NCBI RefSeq assembly: GCF_900129045.1
Contig: NZ_FQTX01000005.1
Location: forward strand, 62,001-126,000
Reading direction: 5' to 3'
DNA length: 64,000 nt
Source: Bifidobacterium merycicum DSM 6492
Lineage (GTDB): Bacteria > Actinomycetota > Actinomycetes > Actinomycetales > Bifidobacteriaceae
Below the pieces are notes generated by a model that did no database searches, was not told where the DNA came from, and was given only the letters and a program-made list of their open reading frames with translations. The position numbers and the translations under genes were made by a program. Of the stretch, positions 1 through 10,784 are shown piece by piece (position 1 is the stretch's first letter; every line of letters begins with the position of its first letter).

Positions 1-201
1 CGAGGACTTGCTCTTCCACGGTTGCCAGATGGCGAGGACGATCACCGCGACAAGTGCGACGATGACCGCCAGGACACACGCGCCGATGATGGTCTGCTGG
101 CGGCGTTCCTTGGCCGCCTGTTCTGCGGCGGCCTTGGCTGTGGCTTCGTTGGCTGCGCGGCGTTCGGCACGGGATTGACGGTGGTTGCCCATATTGGACA
201 T
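1..201 (-). CDS. Membrane-anchored protein, N-terminal part (probably DsbA/thioredoxin-like); runs off the left edge
   Basis: Only the first 67 codons are in the window. The start ATG at 201 follows an AAGGAGCA ribosome site. Residues 1-35 are charged and rich in Ala, Arg and Glu; residues 38-60 are one hydrophobic membrane segment; then comes WQPWKSKSS, so the rest should lie outside the cell. This N-in, single-anchor plan is typical of actinobacterial membrane-tethered DsbA-family thiol oxidoreductases, and the gene lies 82 bp downstream of the membrane kinase on the same strand. The CxxC motif that would prove the assignment lies beyond the edge, so the function is inference. Confidence 0.5.
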   Translation of the reverse strand, partial: MSNMGNHRQSRAERRAANEATAKAAAEQAAKERRQQTIIGACVLAVIVALVAVIVLAIWQPWKSKSS

Positions 202-283
202 GCGTGCTCCTTTGTCTTATGTTCGCTCCGTGCCCAGTGTAGTCCACGGAACCATGAAAACGATATCGTGATTGGGGAACAGA

Positions 284-2380
284 CTAAATCGACTGCCTTT
301 CGGGGGATGAGGTGGTACGGGATGAGCGACGGGGCGTACTGCGTCTGCCGATCATGCCGGCTCCCAGGCGAAGCATCGGCGCGTTCGGCCAGAACGAGGT
401 GCCCACCCACGTTGCCGCCGCGGTGCATGCCACCGCCAATCCGGTGGACGAGAGGGGAACACCGCAATCCGTCAGATAGGGAAGCATATACGGCCACATG
501 TCGCCGATGGGGACCATCTGCCAAGGGAGATTCAACGCCAACGCGGCAATGACGGTCAGCAAGGCGTAGACGAGCGTGTACAGCGCGGTGCGGAGCACGC
601 CATGGAACGCGCCCTGCACCAGATGCCAAGGCAACGACAGCACGCCGATCGCGGTGTCGGAACCCTTGCGTCTCCCGCCGCGTTTGCCTTCACGTTCCAG
701 CTGCGCCTCGGTGCTGAAACCGATCGTGAACAGCAGCCAGAACAGCAGCAGGGCCGCGAACGGGGCGATCAGCGGGTTGAACAGTGCCGTGACGGCCGGA
801 ATGACGGCGCTGACCGCCAGCGGCAGCGTGCTGTGCGACAGGTACCTGTCGCGTTTGATATCCGCCGGATTGACCTCCTGCTGCAACGGTTGCGCCAGCA
901 GTTGCTCTTGAGCCTGCTCCTGGACCTGCGGCATGGGAGGGATGGGTTCAGGGGATATCGCCATAGGTGCCATGGGCTGTGCCGAAGGCATTGACGGCAT
1001 GGAAGGCAAAGGCGGCAGCGGCGGCACCGACTGCATGACCTGTGTGGGCGCGGGCATCCGCTGCTGCCCGTACGCGCCGGGCATGACCGTCGTGGCCGAA
1101 GTGGGCCAGGTGGCCGAGGCGGCCGGCATAACCGAGGTTTTCGCCTCGAATGCCGGTTCGGCGGGCATGACCCGCGTGCGCGTGAAGGATTGCGTGGCCT
1201 GTTCCGGCCCCAACGAATCGCTGGGAAGCGCCACCGTGCACTGCTCGGGAGACAACGCCATCGTGGCGGCGACGAATCCGGGATCGTTGCCAGCATCCGT
1301 TCCCACGCCATCCCAATCCGCACGCAGATTGCCCGGCTGATTGCGTTGCGCCAAACGGTTCAGCGCGGCGGAACGACGCGGCATGGCATTCGATTCGGCC
1401 GCTGGGGGTGAAGGCATCCTCATGCCTTCCGGAAGTGGTACGTCAAAAGGGCGCACCACCTCCGAGGCGTCCGCGCCGTTGGTGGAATCGAACAGACCGC
1501 TGGATTCCGGGGTCTTCCAAGCGAAAGGATTCAACGCATCCAACGCGACGGCATGCAGCAACTGTTCGGGCGTGCAACGCCGTGAAGGATCGGGGTGCAG
1601 AGCGCTACGGAACGCGGCGAGCGTATTGGCGGGCAATCCCGCGAGATTCGCATTGCCCGAAGCCGCGCGCTCCAGCACGGCCATCATCGGTTTCGTGCCG
1701 AACACCGGCGAACCGGTGGCGGCGAACGCCAACACGGAGGCGGTGGACCACCAGTCGGTCGCCTCATTGGAATCCGCGCCATCGATGATCTCCGGCGCGA
1801 TGAAACCCGGCGTACCCATGACCAGGCCCGTACGGGTCACATGGCTTTCGTTCTCACCCATGGCGATGCCGAAATCGACCAGCACCGGCCCGGTCGCGGA
1901 AATCATCACATTGGTCGGCTTGATATCACGGTGGATGATGCCCGCCTGATGCACGGCACGTACCGCTTCGATGAGCTTACGGGCGAGGCGTTCGAGATCA
2001 TTGCCCACATACGGGCCGTTCGCGGCGACATCATCCTTGAGGTTTTTGCCTTCGATCAGCTCCGTGACGATGAACGCCACCGCATCGTCCAACTCCATGT
2101 CGACGATGCCGCAGACGCCCGGATTATGGATGCGCCGCAACGCCAACGCCTCACGACGCAGGCGCTCGCGGGCGGGAACGTTCTCCTTGAGGTTCGGATC
2201 GTTGTGCGCGTTCTCCTCGTCGGACAGTGAATCCCGCAGTATCTTCATCGCATATGTGTGACCGCCATCATCATGTACACGCCACACCGATCCCATGGCT
2301 CCCGACCCGAGACGGGAGATCAGGGTGTAGCCGCCCACGGCATCGCCGGGTTCGAGATTCAACGCGCTTATTTCGCTCAT
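284..2380 (-). CDS. Transmembrane serine/threonine protein kinase (PknA/B type, not in the pknAB cluster)
   Basis: A 698-residue Hanks-type kinase. The glycine loop (GSGAMGSV, residues 25-32), ATP lysine K46, catalytic HRD (150-152, in HRDIKPTN) and DFG (169-171) are all present, so it should be active. After the kinase domain (about 18-280) comes a Pro/Gln/Met-rich linker (about 330-520) and then three hydrophobic segments in the last 170 residues. Unlike PknB there are no PASTA repeats, so it is unlikely to sense peptidoglycan directly. I chose the ATG at 2380 (MSEISALN) rather than the in-frame ATG at 2413 because homology to kinases starts soon after it. It sits upstream of the membrane-anchored protein at the window edge, probably in one transcript. 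Confidence 0.88.
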   Translation of the reverse strand: MSEISALNLEPGDAVGGYTLISRLGSGAMGSVWRVHDDGGHTYAMKILRDSLSDEENAHNDPNLKENVPARERLRREALALRRIHNPGVCGIVDMELDDAVAFIVTELIEGKNLKDDVAANGPYVGNDLERLARKLIEAVRAVHQAGIIHRDIKPTNVMISATGPVLVDFGIAMGENESHVTRTGLVMGTPGFIAPEIIDGADSNEATDWWSTASVLAFAATGSPVFGTKPMMAVLERAASGNANLAGLPANTLAAFRSALHPDPSRRCTPEQLLHAVALDALNPFAWKTPESSGLFDSTNGADASEVVRPFDVPLPEGMRMPSPPAAESNAMPRRSAALNRLAQRNQPGNLRADWDGVGTDAGNDPGFVAATMALSPEQCTVALPSDSLGPEQATQSFTRTRVMPAEPAFEAKTSVMPAASATWPTSATTVMPGAYGQQRMPAPTQVMQSVPPLPPLPSMPSMPSAQPMAPMAISPEPIPPMPQVQEQAQEQLLAQPLQQEVNPADIKRDRYLSHSTLPLAVSAVIPAVTALFNPLIAPFAALLLFWLLFTIGFSTEAQLEREGKRGGRRKGSDTAIGVLSLPWHLVQGAFHGVLRTALYTLVYALLTVIAALALNLPWQMVPIGDMWPYMLPYLTDCGVPLSSTGLAVACTAAATWVGTSFWPNAPMLRLGAGMIGRRSTPRRSSRTTSSPERQSI

Positions 2381-2527
2381 GCCTCCCAGTCTATGCGGTG
2401 GGCGGCCCGGCAAGCGTGAAGGTAATCCGCAGGAACGGAAAAGAAAACGGGAACGACGTCGGGAGTGACTCGAAGAGGAATGCCTGCCACTCGGCGTACT
2501 TCCCCGCGCATGGTTTCTTATATTTAT

Positions 2528-2582
2528 CTTGCATAATTCTTACATGTTAGAATTCTTTTCTAACATGTAAGAATTATGCAAG
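2528..2582. promoter_or_regulatory. Perfect 23-bp inverted repeat upstream of the AlbA-type regulator gene (operator and promoter)
   Basis: Positions 2528-2550 and 2560-2582 are exact reverse complements separated by 9 bp. The arms are AT-rich (CTTGCATAATTC..., ...GAATTATGCAAG) and each contains CATAAT, a good -10 hexamer, so the palindrome overlaps the likely promoter. The start codon of the next gene is 20 bp further on. There is no T-run, so it is not a plain terminator. An operator bound by the downstream DNA-binding protein is the simplest reading. Confidence 0.7.
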
Positions 2583-2602
2583 GTTAGTGAAAGGCGAGGG
2601 CA

Positions 2603-4252
2603 GTGCTTCCAACTAAGGAAACTTTGAAGGTCGAGTTCAAAAGTGAACGTACGCGTCCGCAGTCCGATGATGAAATCGTGGATAATATCGTTGCCCTTGC
2701 TAATACGCAAGGCGGCGAACTGTATCTCGGTGTGGAGGACGATGGCACTCCCACGGGTGTTTCCAAGAAACACTGCAACATCAATGGGCTTGCAGCTTTC
2801 GTGTTCAACAAAACCGTTCCGCAGCAGACTGTTCGTGTGGAATTGCTACATGAGAATGGCCACCCGGTAGTGGTAATCGAGGTGGATAATAGTCAACAAA
2901 TCGTGTCGACCAGCGGCGGCAAGACGTTGCAACGACGATTGAAAGCTGACGGTACACCTGAGGTGGTCCCATTATTCGTTGCTCAGTTTATCAGTCGTCT
3001 GTCGCAGCAGCGCAATTATGACTACAGTGAACAGCCGGCTCCCGGAGGAGAGATTTCGAATCTGGATACCGAATGCCGTGACCGACTACGTAGCCATATC
3101 CGGGAAACCAATGTGCAGGATCCTTTGCTGGCACTCGACGACATGGAATTTGACCGAGCCCTCGGCTTGATAACTGAACGGGAAGGCAAGGAAGTTCCCA
3201 CGATTGCCGGCCTATTGACTATTGGCAGTGTGGAATCCATTAAGCGTTGTGTACCTACTGCTTCGGCAGTGTTCCAAGTCATGGATGGTTCGACGCCGAA
3301 GATGAACATTGGACCGTTCTTTTTGCCGCTGGTTGATATGTTCGACAGAATCAGTAATCTGATGCAGCCATGGAATCCCGAACATGAAATTATGAGCGGG
3401 CTAGTGCATGTAAACATACCGGATTTCGATCATCAGGCTTTTCGCGAGGCCATGGTGAACGCCTTCTGTCATCGTGATTATGCCCAGATTGGTAGCGTGC
3501 GATTCATGGTGGATGGCGATGGGCTAACCATCTCCAATCCGGGTGGATTCATCGAAGGTGTGAGTGAGGATAATCTGTTGACGGCATCGCCGAGGTCGCG
3601 TAATCCCCGTCTGTCCGAAATTATGAGAACGGCTGGTTTTGCTGAGAGAACAGGGCGCGGCGTGGATAAAATCTATATCGGCTCACTTGCCAGTGGAGGG
3701 ACGATGCCTGATTATTCGAGATCCACCGCCAGCGAAGTCAATCTATTTATCCGTCGCGCTGTTCCTGACGAAGCGTTCATACTGATGGTGACCAATGAGG
3801 AAAGGCGGCGCGGCAGCGAGCTTTCGGTGTGGGCGCTTATTGTATTGTCTTTGTTGAAGGAATATCGGCGTCTTACTGTGTCGCAGTTGTGCGAGTTTTC
3901 CCGGTTGGAGAGGCGCCGGGTAGTAGGTGCTGTGGAAAGTTTGGTGGAATCTGGCGTGGTCGAGGTGTTCGGTAGTGGACAGTCTCGGTCGTACATCCTG
4001 AGCTCTGAGGTGTATAAGGATGCGAATGCTTTGCCTGCGTATGTGAGACAGAACAATATCTCGGCTACCCGGCGCATGGGCTTGGTGATTGAATTGGCGG
4101 AGAAGAATGGTGGCTCAGTGACGTCCTCGGAGGTTATGGAATTGCTAGGAGTGAGCTATATCAGCGCTTACCGACTGCTTAAGAAAATGACAGGTGAAGG
4201 TAAACTTCGCCATGAGGGCGTCGGTCCCTCGTCACGATATGTCATATCGTGA
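2603..4252 (+). CDS. Schlafen/AlbA_2-type ATP-binding transcriptional regulator (RecG-like AAA_4 family)
   Basis: A 549-residue protein of the family often annotated as putative transcriptional regulator or ATP-dependent helicase RecG-related, although it has no helicase domain. The N-terminal AlbA_2/Schlafen domain (about 5-130) has the E-FK-S and GGELYLGVEDDG signatures. The middle (about 230-390) is the HATPase_c_4-like part with REAMVNAFCHRDY and GRGVDKI. The C-terminus carries two winged-helix units (about 410-470 and 490-549). The start is GTG at 2603 with AAGGCGAGGG just upstream. Base composition is visibly lower in GC than in neighbouring genes, suggesting acquisition. Family members are common in accessory and defence-associated loci; the exact role is unknown. 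The perfect palindrome in front suggests autoregulation. Confidence 0.85.
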   Translation: MLPTKETLKVEFKSERTRPQSDDEIVDNIVALANTQGGELYLGVEDDGTPTGVSKKHCNINGLAAFVFNKTVPQQTVRVELLHENGHPVVVIEVDNSQQIVSTSGGKTLQRRLKADGTPEVVPLFVAQFISRLSQQRNYDYSEQPAPGGEISNLDTECRDRLRSHIRETNVQDPLLALDDMEFDRALGLITEREGKEVPTIAGLLTIGSVESIKRCVPTASAVFQVMDGSTPKMNIGPFFLPLVDMFDRISNLMQPWNPEHEIMSGLVHVNIPDFDHQAFREAMVNAFCHRDYAQIGSVRFMVDGDGLTISNPGGFIEGVSEDNLLTASPRSRNPRLSEIMRTAGFAERTGRGVDKIYIGSLASGGTMPDYSRSTASEVNLFIRRAVPDEAFILMVTNEERRRGSELSVWALIVLSLLKEYRRLTVSQLCEFSRLERRRVVGAVESLVESGVVEVFGSGQSRSYILSSEVYKDANALPAYVRQNNISATRRMGLVIELAEKNGGSVTSSEVMELLGVSYISAYRLLKKMTGEGKLRHEGVGPSSRYVIS

Positions 4253-4321
4253 CGTCCATCATGAATGGCTGAATGAAGGTTGTTTTTCGCTACTTCTCGA
4301 TAATAAATTGATTGGCTAAAA

Positions 4322-4368
4322 CGATGGGGTGTCTCGAAACACGCAATGCGTTTCGAGACACCCCATCG
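4322..4368 (-). terminator. Rho-independent terminator of gdhA
   Basis: Two perfect 19-bp arms (4322-4340 and 4350-4368) with a 9-bp loop. Read on the minus strand the stem is followed by TTTT, so it ends gdhA transcription. It also lies between the two convergent genes. Confidence 0.9.
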
Positions 4369-4392
4369 ATCTATATCAGTGATGTCAGTCGA

Positions 4393-6007
<1,615 letters not shown>

Positions 6008-6108
6008 ACCGCGCCTTCCTTGGGGGAAGAATACGTGTTCCTGTCAATTGCCTGAGAGAAATGTGATGGGGGTGTGAGGGGAGAGGGCATATGGGGTAGC
6101 GGCAATGA

Positions 6109-6152
6109 AAGGCCGGGTCGCCTTCGACAAACATCGATGACAACCCGGCCTT
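6109..6152 (-). terminator. Probable terminator of metG
   Basis: Arms AAGGCCGGGT (6109-6118) and ACCCGGCCTT (6143-6152), 27 bp after the metG stop on the minus strand, followed by TTTC. The loop is long (24 bp), so strength is moderate. Confidence 0.6.
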
Positions 6153-6179
6153 GCGCCAAACGGATATCGCTCAGACGAT

Positions 6180-8042
6180 TCAGTTGGCGAGCTTCGCCTT
6201 CTCCGCGGCGAGACGCTCGGCCTCGGCCTCCTTGCGGGCGGCGAGATCGGCCGAGAAGCGATCAAGCTCCTCCTGCACGGCCTCGACCGGGATCTTGGCG
6301 AAAATGGGGGTCGGCTTGGCGACCGGCGCACCGACTTCGATCGGCTCGCTCTCCCACGGATGCACGTTCACGCCCAGCTTGTAATCGCCGGTGATGATCG
6401 GGTACTTGAAGCCAGGTTTGTCGAGATCCTCGACCTCCTCGATGTGCGGCAGCGGCGAGAACGTGCCCTTGCCGCCCAAGGCCTCCCACACCTTCTGCGA
6501 AGCGTGCGGCAGGAACGGCGCGAGCAGGTGGTTCGCGTCGGACACGGCCTGCGCAGCCACATGCAGCACGGTGCCGAGACGAGCCGGATTATCCTTGATC
6601 TTCCACGGCTCGGTGGCGGAGATGTACTTGTTGATGTCGCCGACGACGCGCATCGCTTCCAGCAGCGCGGCCTTCTGATGATGGCTTTCGATGAAGTTGC
6701 CGGCGGTGGCGAAAGCCTCGCGGGTCTCGTCGAGCAGCGCACGGTCCTCGTCGGTCATCTCGTTCTCGTCGATCGCCGGAATCTCGCCGAAGTTCTTGGC
6801 GATGAGGTTGGCGACACGGTTCACCAGATTGCCCCAGGAGGAGGCCAGCTCCTCGTTGTTGTGGCGCACGAACTCCGACCACGTGAAGTTGGAGTCGGAG
6901 CTTTCCGGGCCTGCGATGGAAATGTAGTAGCGCACGGCGTCAACGGGGTAGCGCGACAGGATGTCCTTCACGTAGATGACGATGCCGCGGGAGGAGGAGA
7001 ACTTCTTGCCTTCCATGGTCATGAACTCGGACGCCACGACCTGTTCCGGCATGTTCAGCGGACCGAGTTCACCGGTTTCGCCGCCCTTGGAACCCTGACC
7101 GTTGTAGGCCAGCATTTCGGAAGGCCAGATCTGGGAGTGGAAGGTGATGTTGTCCTTGCCCATGAAGTAGTAGCCGGGGGTGCTCGGATCGTTCCACCAG
7201 GCACGCCATGCCTCCGGATCGCCCTTGCGGCGAGCCCATTCGATGGACGCGGACAGGTAGCCGATCACGGCGTCGAACCACACGTACAGTTTCTTGTTCG
7301 GATTGTCGATCCAATCCTTCACCGGCACGGGGATGCCCCAGTCGATGTCGCGGGTGATGGCACGCGGCTTGACTTCTTTGAACAGGCCGATGGAGAAGTT
7401 GATGACGTTGGTACGCCAATCCTTGCGGGTCTTCAGCCAAGCCAGATTGGCTTCGGCGAGCGCCGGCAGGTCGAGGAAGAAGTGTTCGGTCTCTTCGAAG
7501 CGCGGCACTTCGCCGTTGATCTTGGACACCGGGTTGATCAGCTCATCCGGGTCGAGCTCGTTGCCGCAATCATCGCACTGGTCGCCGCGAGCGCCGTCCG
7601 CGCCGCAGATTGGGCAGGTGCCTTCGATGTAACGGTCCGGCAGGGTACGACCGGTGGAGGGGGAGATGGCGACCTTCTGCGTGCCCTTATAGATGTAGCC
7701 GTTCTTCAGGCACTGCTTGAACAGTTCCTGCACGACCTTCTCGTGGTTGCCGGTGGTGGTGCGCGTGAACAGGTCGTAGCTCAGACCCAGATCGCACAGA
7801 TCGTTGGCGATCACGCGGTTGTACCGGTTGGCGAGCTCCTGAGCGCTCACGCCCTCCTTGTCCGCCTCGACCAGGATCGGGGTGCCGTGCTCGTCGGTGC
7901 CCGACACCATCAGCACGTCATTGCCTTTCATGCGTTCGTATCGTGCGTACACGTCGGACGGAACGCCGAAACCGGCGACGTGACCGATGTGACGCGGGCC
8001 GTTCGCGTACGGCCATGCAACATTCACCAAAATATGACTCAT
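6180..8042 (-). CDS. metG: Methionyl-tRNA synthetase
   Basis: 620 residues, class I aminoacyl-tRNA synthetase that charges tRNA-Met. The HIGH motif is at residues 18-21. A zinc knuckle ([17 protein letters not shown]) sits in the connective peptide. The KMSKS equivalent is KKFSSSRG, followed by the helical anticodon-binding domain. The C-terminus ends in a basic, Ala/Glu-rich helix. The start at 8042 matches the usual N-terminus ([21 protein letters not shown]) and leaves no room for an alternative; no strong ribosome site precedes it, so the message may be nearly leaderless. Confidence 0.97.
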   Translation of the reverse strand: MSHILVNVAWPYANGPRHIGHVAGFGVPSDVYARYERMKGNDVLMVSGTDEHGTPILVEADKEGVSAQELANRYNRVIANDLCDLGLSYDLFTRTTTGNHEKVVQELFKQCLKNGYIYKGTQKVAISPSTGRTLPDRYIEGTCPICGADGARGDQCDDCGNELDPDELINPVSKINGEVPRFEETEHFFLDLPALAEANLAWLKTRKDWRTNVINFSIGLFKEVKPRAITRDIDWGIPVPVKDWIDNPNKKLYVWFDAVIGYLSASIEWARRKGDPEAWRAWWNDPSTPGYYFMGKDNITFHSQIWPSEMLAYNGQGSKGGETGELGPLNMPEQVVASEFMTMEGKKFSSSRGIVIYVKDILSRYPVDAVRYYISIAGPESSDSNFTWSEFVRHNNEELASSWGNLVNRVANLIAKNFGEIPAIDENEMTDEDRALLDETREAFATAGNFIESHHQKAALLEAMRVVGDINKYISATEPWKIKDNPARLGTVLHVAAQAVSDANHLLAPFLPHASQKVWEALGGKGTFSPLPHIEEVEDLDKPGFKYPIITGDYKLGVNVHPWESEPIEVGAPVAKPTPIFAKIPVEAVQEELDRFSADLAARKEAEAERLAAEKAKLAN

Positions 8043-8084
8043 AACGCCCGATTATCCGGCGCGGCGGGGACACTCGGGGGCGAA

Positions 8085-8162
8085 TGTGGACAACCGAAAA
8101 ATATCCACACGCGTATGCACATCCCGCCGCTTCCGGTGGGCCGTACTATCCACATATCCACA
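8085..8162. promoter_or_regulatory. Small cluster of four DnaA-box-like sites
   Basis: Four 9-mers with one mismatch to TTATCCACA: TGTGGACAA (8085-8093), ATATCCACA (8101-8109), CTATCCACA (8146-8154) and ATATCCACA (8154-8162). They fill the gap between the divergent metG and the next gene. Four near-boxes in 78 bp is more than expected, but none is perfect. Confidence 0.45.
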
Positions 8163-8215
8163 GGGTGGCGTCTCATGGTTGCGGCAGGTTCGACGCGTCC
8201 CCTACGGTCAAGCCC

Positions 8216-9082
8216 ATGAACAGTCACATCAAGATACGGGGAAAGAACGGATCACGGTCGAGACCGGTCGTGCCGCCATTGCTGCATTCGCACGATCTTC
8301 CCGGTCCGATGAGTCTGAGTCGGCTGTCGATTGCCGGCACGGTGCGCTCATTGGACGGGTACAGCGGGTATTGGGCTGATCATGGCGATACACTGTATGG
8401 CCGCGCCCTTATCGTGCACAGGATGATTCCATCGGCCACGGCCGCGTGCATGCGCACCGCGCTGTGGGTGTGGATGGGAGGCGCGTTCCCGGAAACCGTC
8501 GACGTATTGTCCGGATCGCATTACCGCACGTTGCGGCACGGTCGTCCGATTCGCGTGTTTGCGCGCAAAGTGGGGCATGAGCAGTTGATGAAGGTGGGGG
8601 AGCTTGATATCACCAGTCCGCAGCGAACGGTCTGCGACATCGCATCGACGGCCAGAGGCATGTCGGGGGCGGCGGTGTTCGCCGATCGGATAGCCGACCT
8701 CATGCACATGTACCGGTTCACGCCCGACGAGTGCGAGGCCATCCTCGCCATGAACCCCTGCACGGTGTCGGCGCCGCACGCCCGCGCGTTCCTCAACACC
8801 GTGCGCCTGTACTACGAGGAACGCAAGCATGCCAAAGCGGACGCGGCTGGCACGGTGGGCACGGTCGGGCACGTGGGCCGGGAGATGGCGAAACGGGATG
8901 ACCTCGGGGGAGAGACGCCAATGGAGGCGGCGACAACGGAAACAGCAGAAACAACGGCAGCGATGAAGGGAAGCGAGCGGGGGAGCGTCACAGGGGATGG
9001 CGATAGGGAACCTGAGAAACTTGAGGAACCTACGGAATCCGGGAGACCTGGGGAATCCGCGACCACAAGGGAAACGTCATAA
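8216..9082 (+). CDS. Uncharacterised protein with a type IV TA antitoxin AbiEi-like/regulator-like fold
   Basis: 288 residues. I do not recognise a named family with certainty. The central part (about 25-190) has the flavour of the AbiEi/COG5340-type proteins frequent in bifidobacteria and other actinobacteria: a short N-terminal helical region, then GALIVHRMIP-like strand patterns and TSPQRTVCDIA. The last 90 residues are low complexity, rich in Thr, Glu and Gly. I chose ATG 8216 (MNSHIKIRGK); the open frame continues upstream through the DnaA-box-like region, but no ribosome site supports a longer form. Its TAA overlaps the ATG of the next gene by one base (TAATG), so the two are co-translated. 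Confidence 0.6.
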   Translation: MNSHIKIRGKNGSRSRPVVPPLLHSHDLPGPMSLSRLSIAGTVRSLDGYSGYWADHGDTLYGRALIVHRMIPSATAACMRTALWVWMGGAFPETVDVLSGSHYRTLRHGRPIRVFARKVGHEQLMKVGELDITSPQRTVCDIASTARGMSGAAVFADRIADLMHMYRFTPDECEAILAMNPCTVSAPHARAFLNTVRLYYEERKHAKADAAGTVGTVGHVGREMAKRDDLGGETPMEAATTETAETTAAMKGSERGSVTGDGDREPEKLEEPTESGRPGESATTRETS

Positions 9083-9438
9083 TGCGGGAGAAACGAAGAC
9101 TGCGATTCCTGCGTCAGGCCGACCGACTGGAACGATTACGCGGCGACGATGCCGGCAATGCGCGAACGCAGCGGGCATCGCAAGCGCGGTCATGCAACGC
9201 CTTGGAACCACCTCCTCCGCCCTTGGCATTGACACCGGCGCTCGCGGCCGATCCGCAAACGGATGTCGACATACTGTGGCGTATCGCTCGTGAGGAACCG
9301 GAATTGCGCCGATGGTTGGTGGCGAATCCGAACGCGGATGCGGAACTGTTGGAATACGTGTCGCAGGCTGGTGGCCCCGGCGTGCGCAGGGCCCTGAACG
9401 TACTGCTTGACTCGTTGGATGATCCGGCGGGCGCATAG
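9082..9438 (+). CDS. Small protein with a variant leucine-rich-repeat-like C-terminus
   Basis: 118 residues, translationally coupled to the preceding gene by TAATG. Residues 1-35 are strongly basic; residues 55-115 contain the pattern DPQTDVDILWRIAREEPELR / RWLVANPNADAELLEYVS, which resembles the short helical units of the LRV-like domain common in bifidobacterial proteins. The function is unknown. The 3' end lies inside a 17-bp perfect stem (9409-9461) shared with the rsmI 3' side. Confidence 0.6.
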   Translation: MREKRRLRFLRQADRLERLRGDDAGNARTQRASQARSCNALEPPPPPLALTPALAADPQTDVDILWRIAREEPELRRWLVANPNADAELLEYVSQAGGPGVRRALNVLLDSLDDPAGA

Positions 9439-9461
9439 CCGTGGGGATCATCCAACGAGTC
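9409..9461. terminator. Perfect 17-bp stem-loop between convergent genes, arm inside the CDS
   Basis: Arms 9409-9425 (GACTCGTTGGATGATCC) and 9445-9461 are exact complements with a 19-bp loop. The left arm encodes the last residues DSLDD of the small protein and the right arm lies 7 bp from the rsmI stop. No T-run follows on either strand, so it may act as an RNA-stabilising 3' hairpin or a bidirectional weak terminator. Confidence 0.55.
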
Positions 9462-9467
9462 GTGGCA

Positions 9468-10508
9468 TCACTCGCCTTTGGCGGCCAATACGGCCGCATA
9501 CACCTGCTTGCGGTTCGGCAGGGAGCCGTTCGGCAGCGGGTGTTCCGCGACCACGCGCGTAATGGCCTCCTTGATGCGCAGGCCCTCATCCTTCGCCTTG
9601 GCGGCGGCGAGTTCGGCCAGTTCCTCGATGCTGAGCACGTTCGGGGTGTTCTCGTTGACCTCCTCATCGGACGCGCCTTCGATGACGAGCACCATTTCGC
9701 CGCGCGGCGGATCGTTCCTTACGCTGTTGTGGATCTCGCCGATCGTGCCACGGCGGATCTGCTCGTAATCCTTGGTGAGCTCACGGCACAACGCCATACG
9801 ACGGTCGGGGCCGAAGGATTCCAGCAGGTCGTCCATGGAATCGGCGATACGGTGCAGCGTCTCGTAGAACACGATGGTGCGGCGTTCCGAACGCAGCATG
9901 CGCAGATGCTGCATGCGTTCGGAATGCTTGCGCGGTAGGAATCCCTCGTAGCAGAACCGGTCGGTAGGCAGGCCGGACAAGGCGAGCGCGTCGAGCACGG
10001 CGCTCGGGCCGGGGGCGCAGGTGACGGGCAGGCCGCGTTCGATGGCCCGGCGCACGATGGCCAGACCGGGGTCGTTGATGGTCGGCATGCCAGCATCCGA
10101 TACGACCAGCACGGTCGCGCCGGTCTCCACATTGTCAAGCAGACCGTCGGCCTTATCGCGTTCGTTATGGTCGTGATAGGCGACCACGCGGCCGTTCACG
10201 TGCACGCCGAGACGGTTCGCCAGATCGTACAGGCGGCGGGTGTCCTCGGCGGCGACGATGTCGGCGTGCTCCATGAGCGCGATCAGCCTGGCGGAAGCAT
10301 CGGAGGTGTTGCCGATCGGCGTCGCGGCCAGCACCACCGTGCCCTGCGGGATATCCGCACCCGCCACCAGTCCGCCGAATCCGGCGGAACCGTCATCATT
10401 CCGACCATCGTTCCGACCGTCGTTCCGACCGTCGAATCCGTTCGTTTCCACGTCGTGTTCCATGCCTTCGTTCTCGCCGTTCCCCGGCAGTGCGCTCATG
10501 CTCTCCAT
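9468..10508 (-). CDS. rsmI: 16S rRNA (cytidine1402-2'-O)-methyltransferase
   Basis: 346 residues. RsmI 2'-O-methylates C1402 in the decoding centre of 16S rRNA with SAM. The tetrapyrrole-methylase fold signatures are clear: VVLAATPIGNTSDASARLIALMEHADIVAAEDTR, YHDHNE, VSDAGMPTINDPG and CAPGPSAVLDALALSG. I place the start at ATG 10508 (MESMSALPG). The first 55 residues are an extra N-terminal extension containing three GRND units from a 12-bp tandem repeat (10395-10430). An ATG at MEHDVE, 15 codons on, is possible. It is the next minus-strand protein gene upstream of metG. Confidence 0.95.
   Translation of the reverse strand: MESMSALPGNGENEGMEHDVETNGFDGRNDGRNDGRNDDGSAGFGGLVAGADIPQGTVVLAATPIGNTSDASARLIALMEHADIVAAEDTRRLYDLANRLGVHVNGRVVAYHDHNERDKADGLLDNVETGATVLVVSDAGMPTINDPGLAIVRRAIERGLPVTCAPGPSAVLDALALSGLPTDRFCYEGFLPRKHSERMQHLRMLRSERRTIVFYETLHRIADSMDDLLESFGPDRRMALCRELTKDYEQIRRGTIGEIHNSVRNDPPRGEMVLVIEGASDEEVNENTPNVLSIEELAELAAAKAKDEGLRIKEAITRVVAEHPLPNGSLPNRKQVYAAVLAAKGE
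10395..10430. repeat. 12-bp tandem repeat (3 units) in the rsmI N-terminal extension
   Basis: Units ATCATTCCGACC, ATCGTTCCGACC and GTCGTTCCGACC, encoding GRND on the minus strand. Copy number could vary between strains without breaking the frame. Confidence 0.8.
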
Positions 10509-10750
10509 ACCGCCCAGTATTCCCCACTGTGTGCCCAACGAGTACCCAACATATGCCCAACGCGACGATCCGTCAGTCCTCCGCGCCCCAAACAAAGGAA
10601 GGCCGTTTACGCTTGTCTTTTGCTTAACGGGCGTCAAGTTTTTGTAGGCGCGTCGCGTTGTTCTCCTGAATGTCAGTCGTCGTGTGGTCGCCATCATCAG
10701 GCCTCACAGCCTGATTTATAATCTTTGGAAACCAGAAGACAAATAAAAAA

Positions 10751-10780
10751 AGCCTTCCGGAGGTGGAATTCCGGAAGGCT
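10751..10780 (-). terminator. Intrinsic terminator after tRNA-Ala(CGC)
   Basis: Arms AGCCTTCCGG (10751-10760) and CCGGAAGGCT (10771-10780), followed on the minus strand by a T-rich run (10750-10741). Confidence 0.92.
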
Positions 10781-10784
10781 TTCG

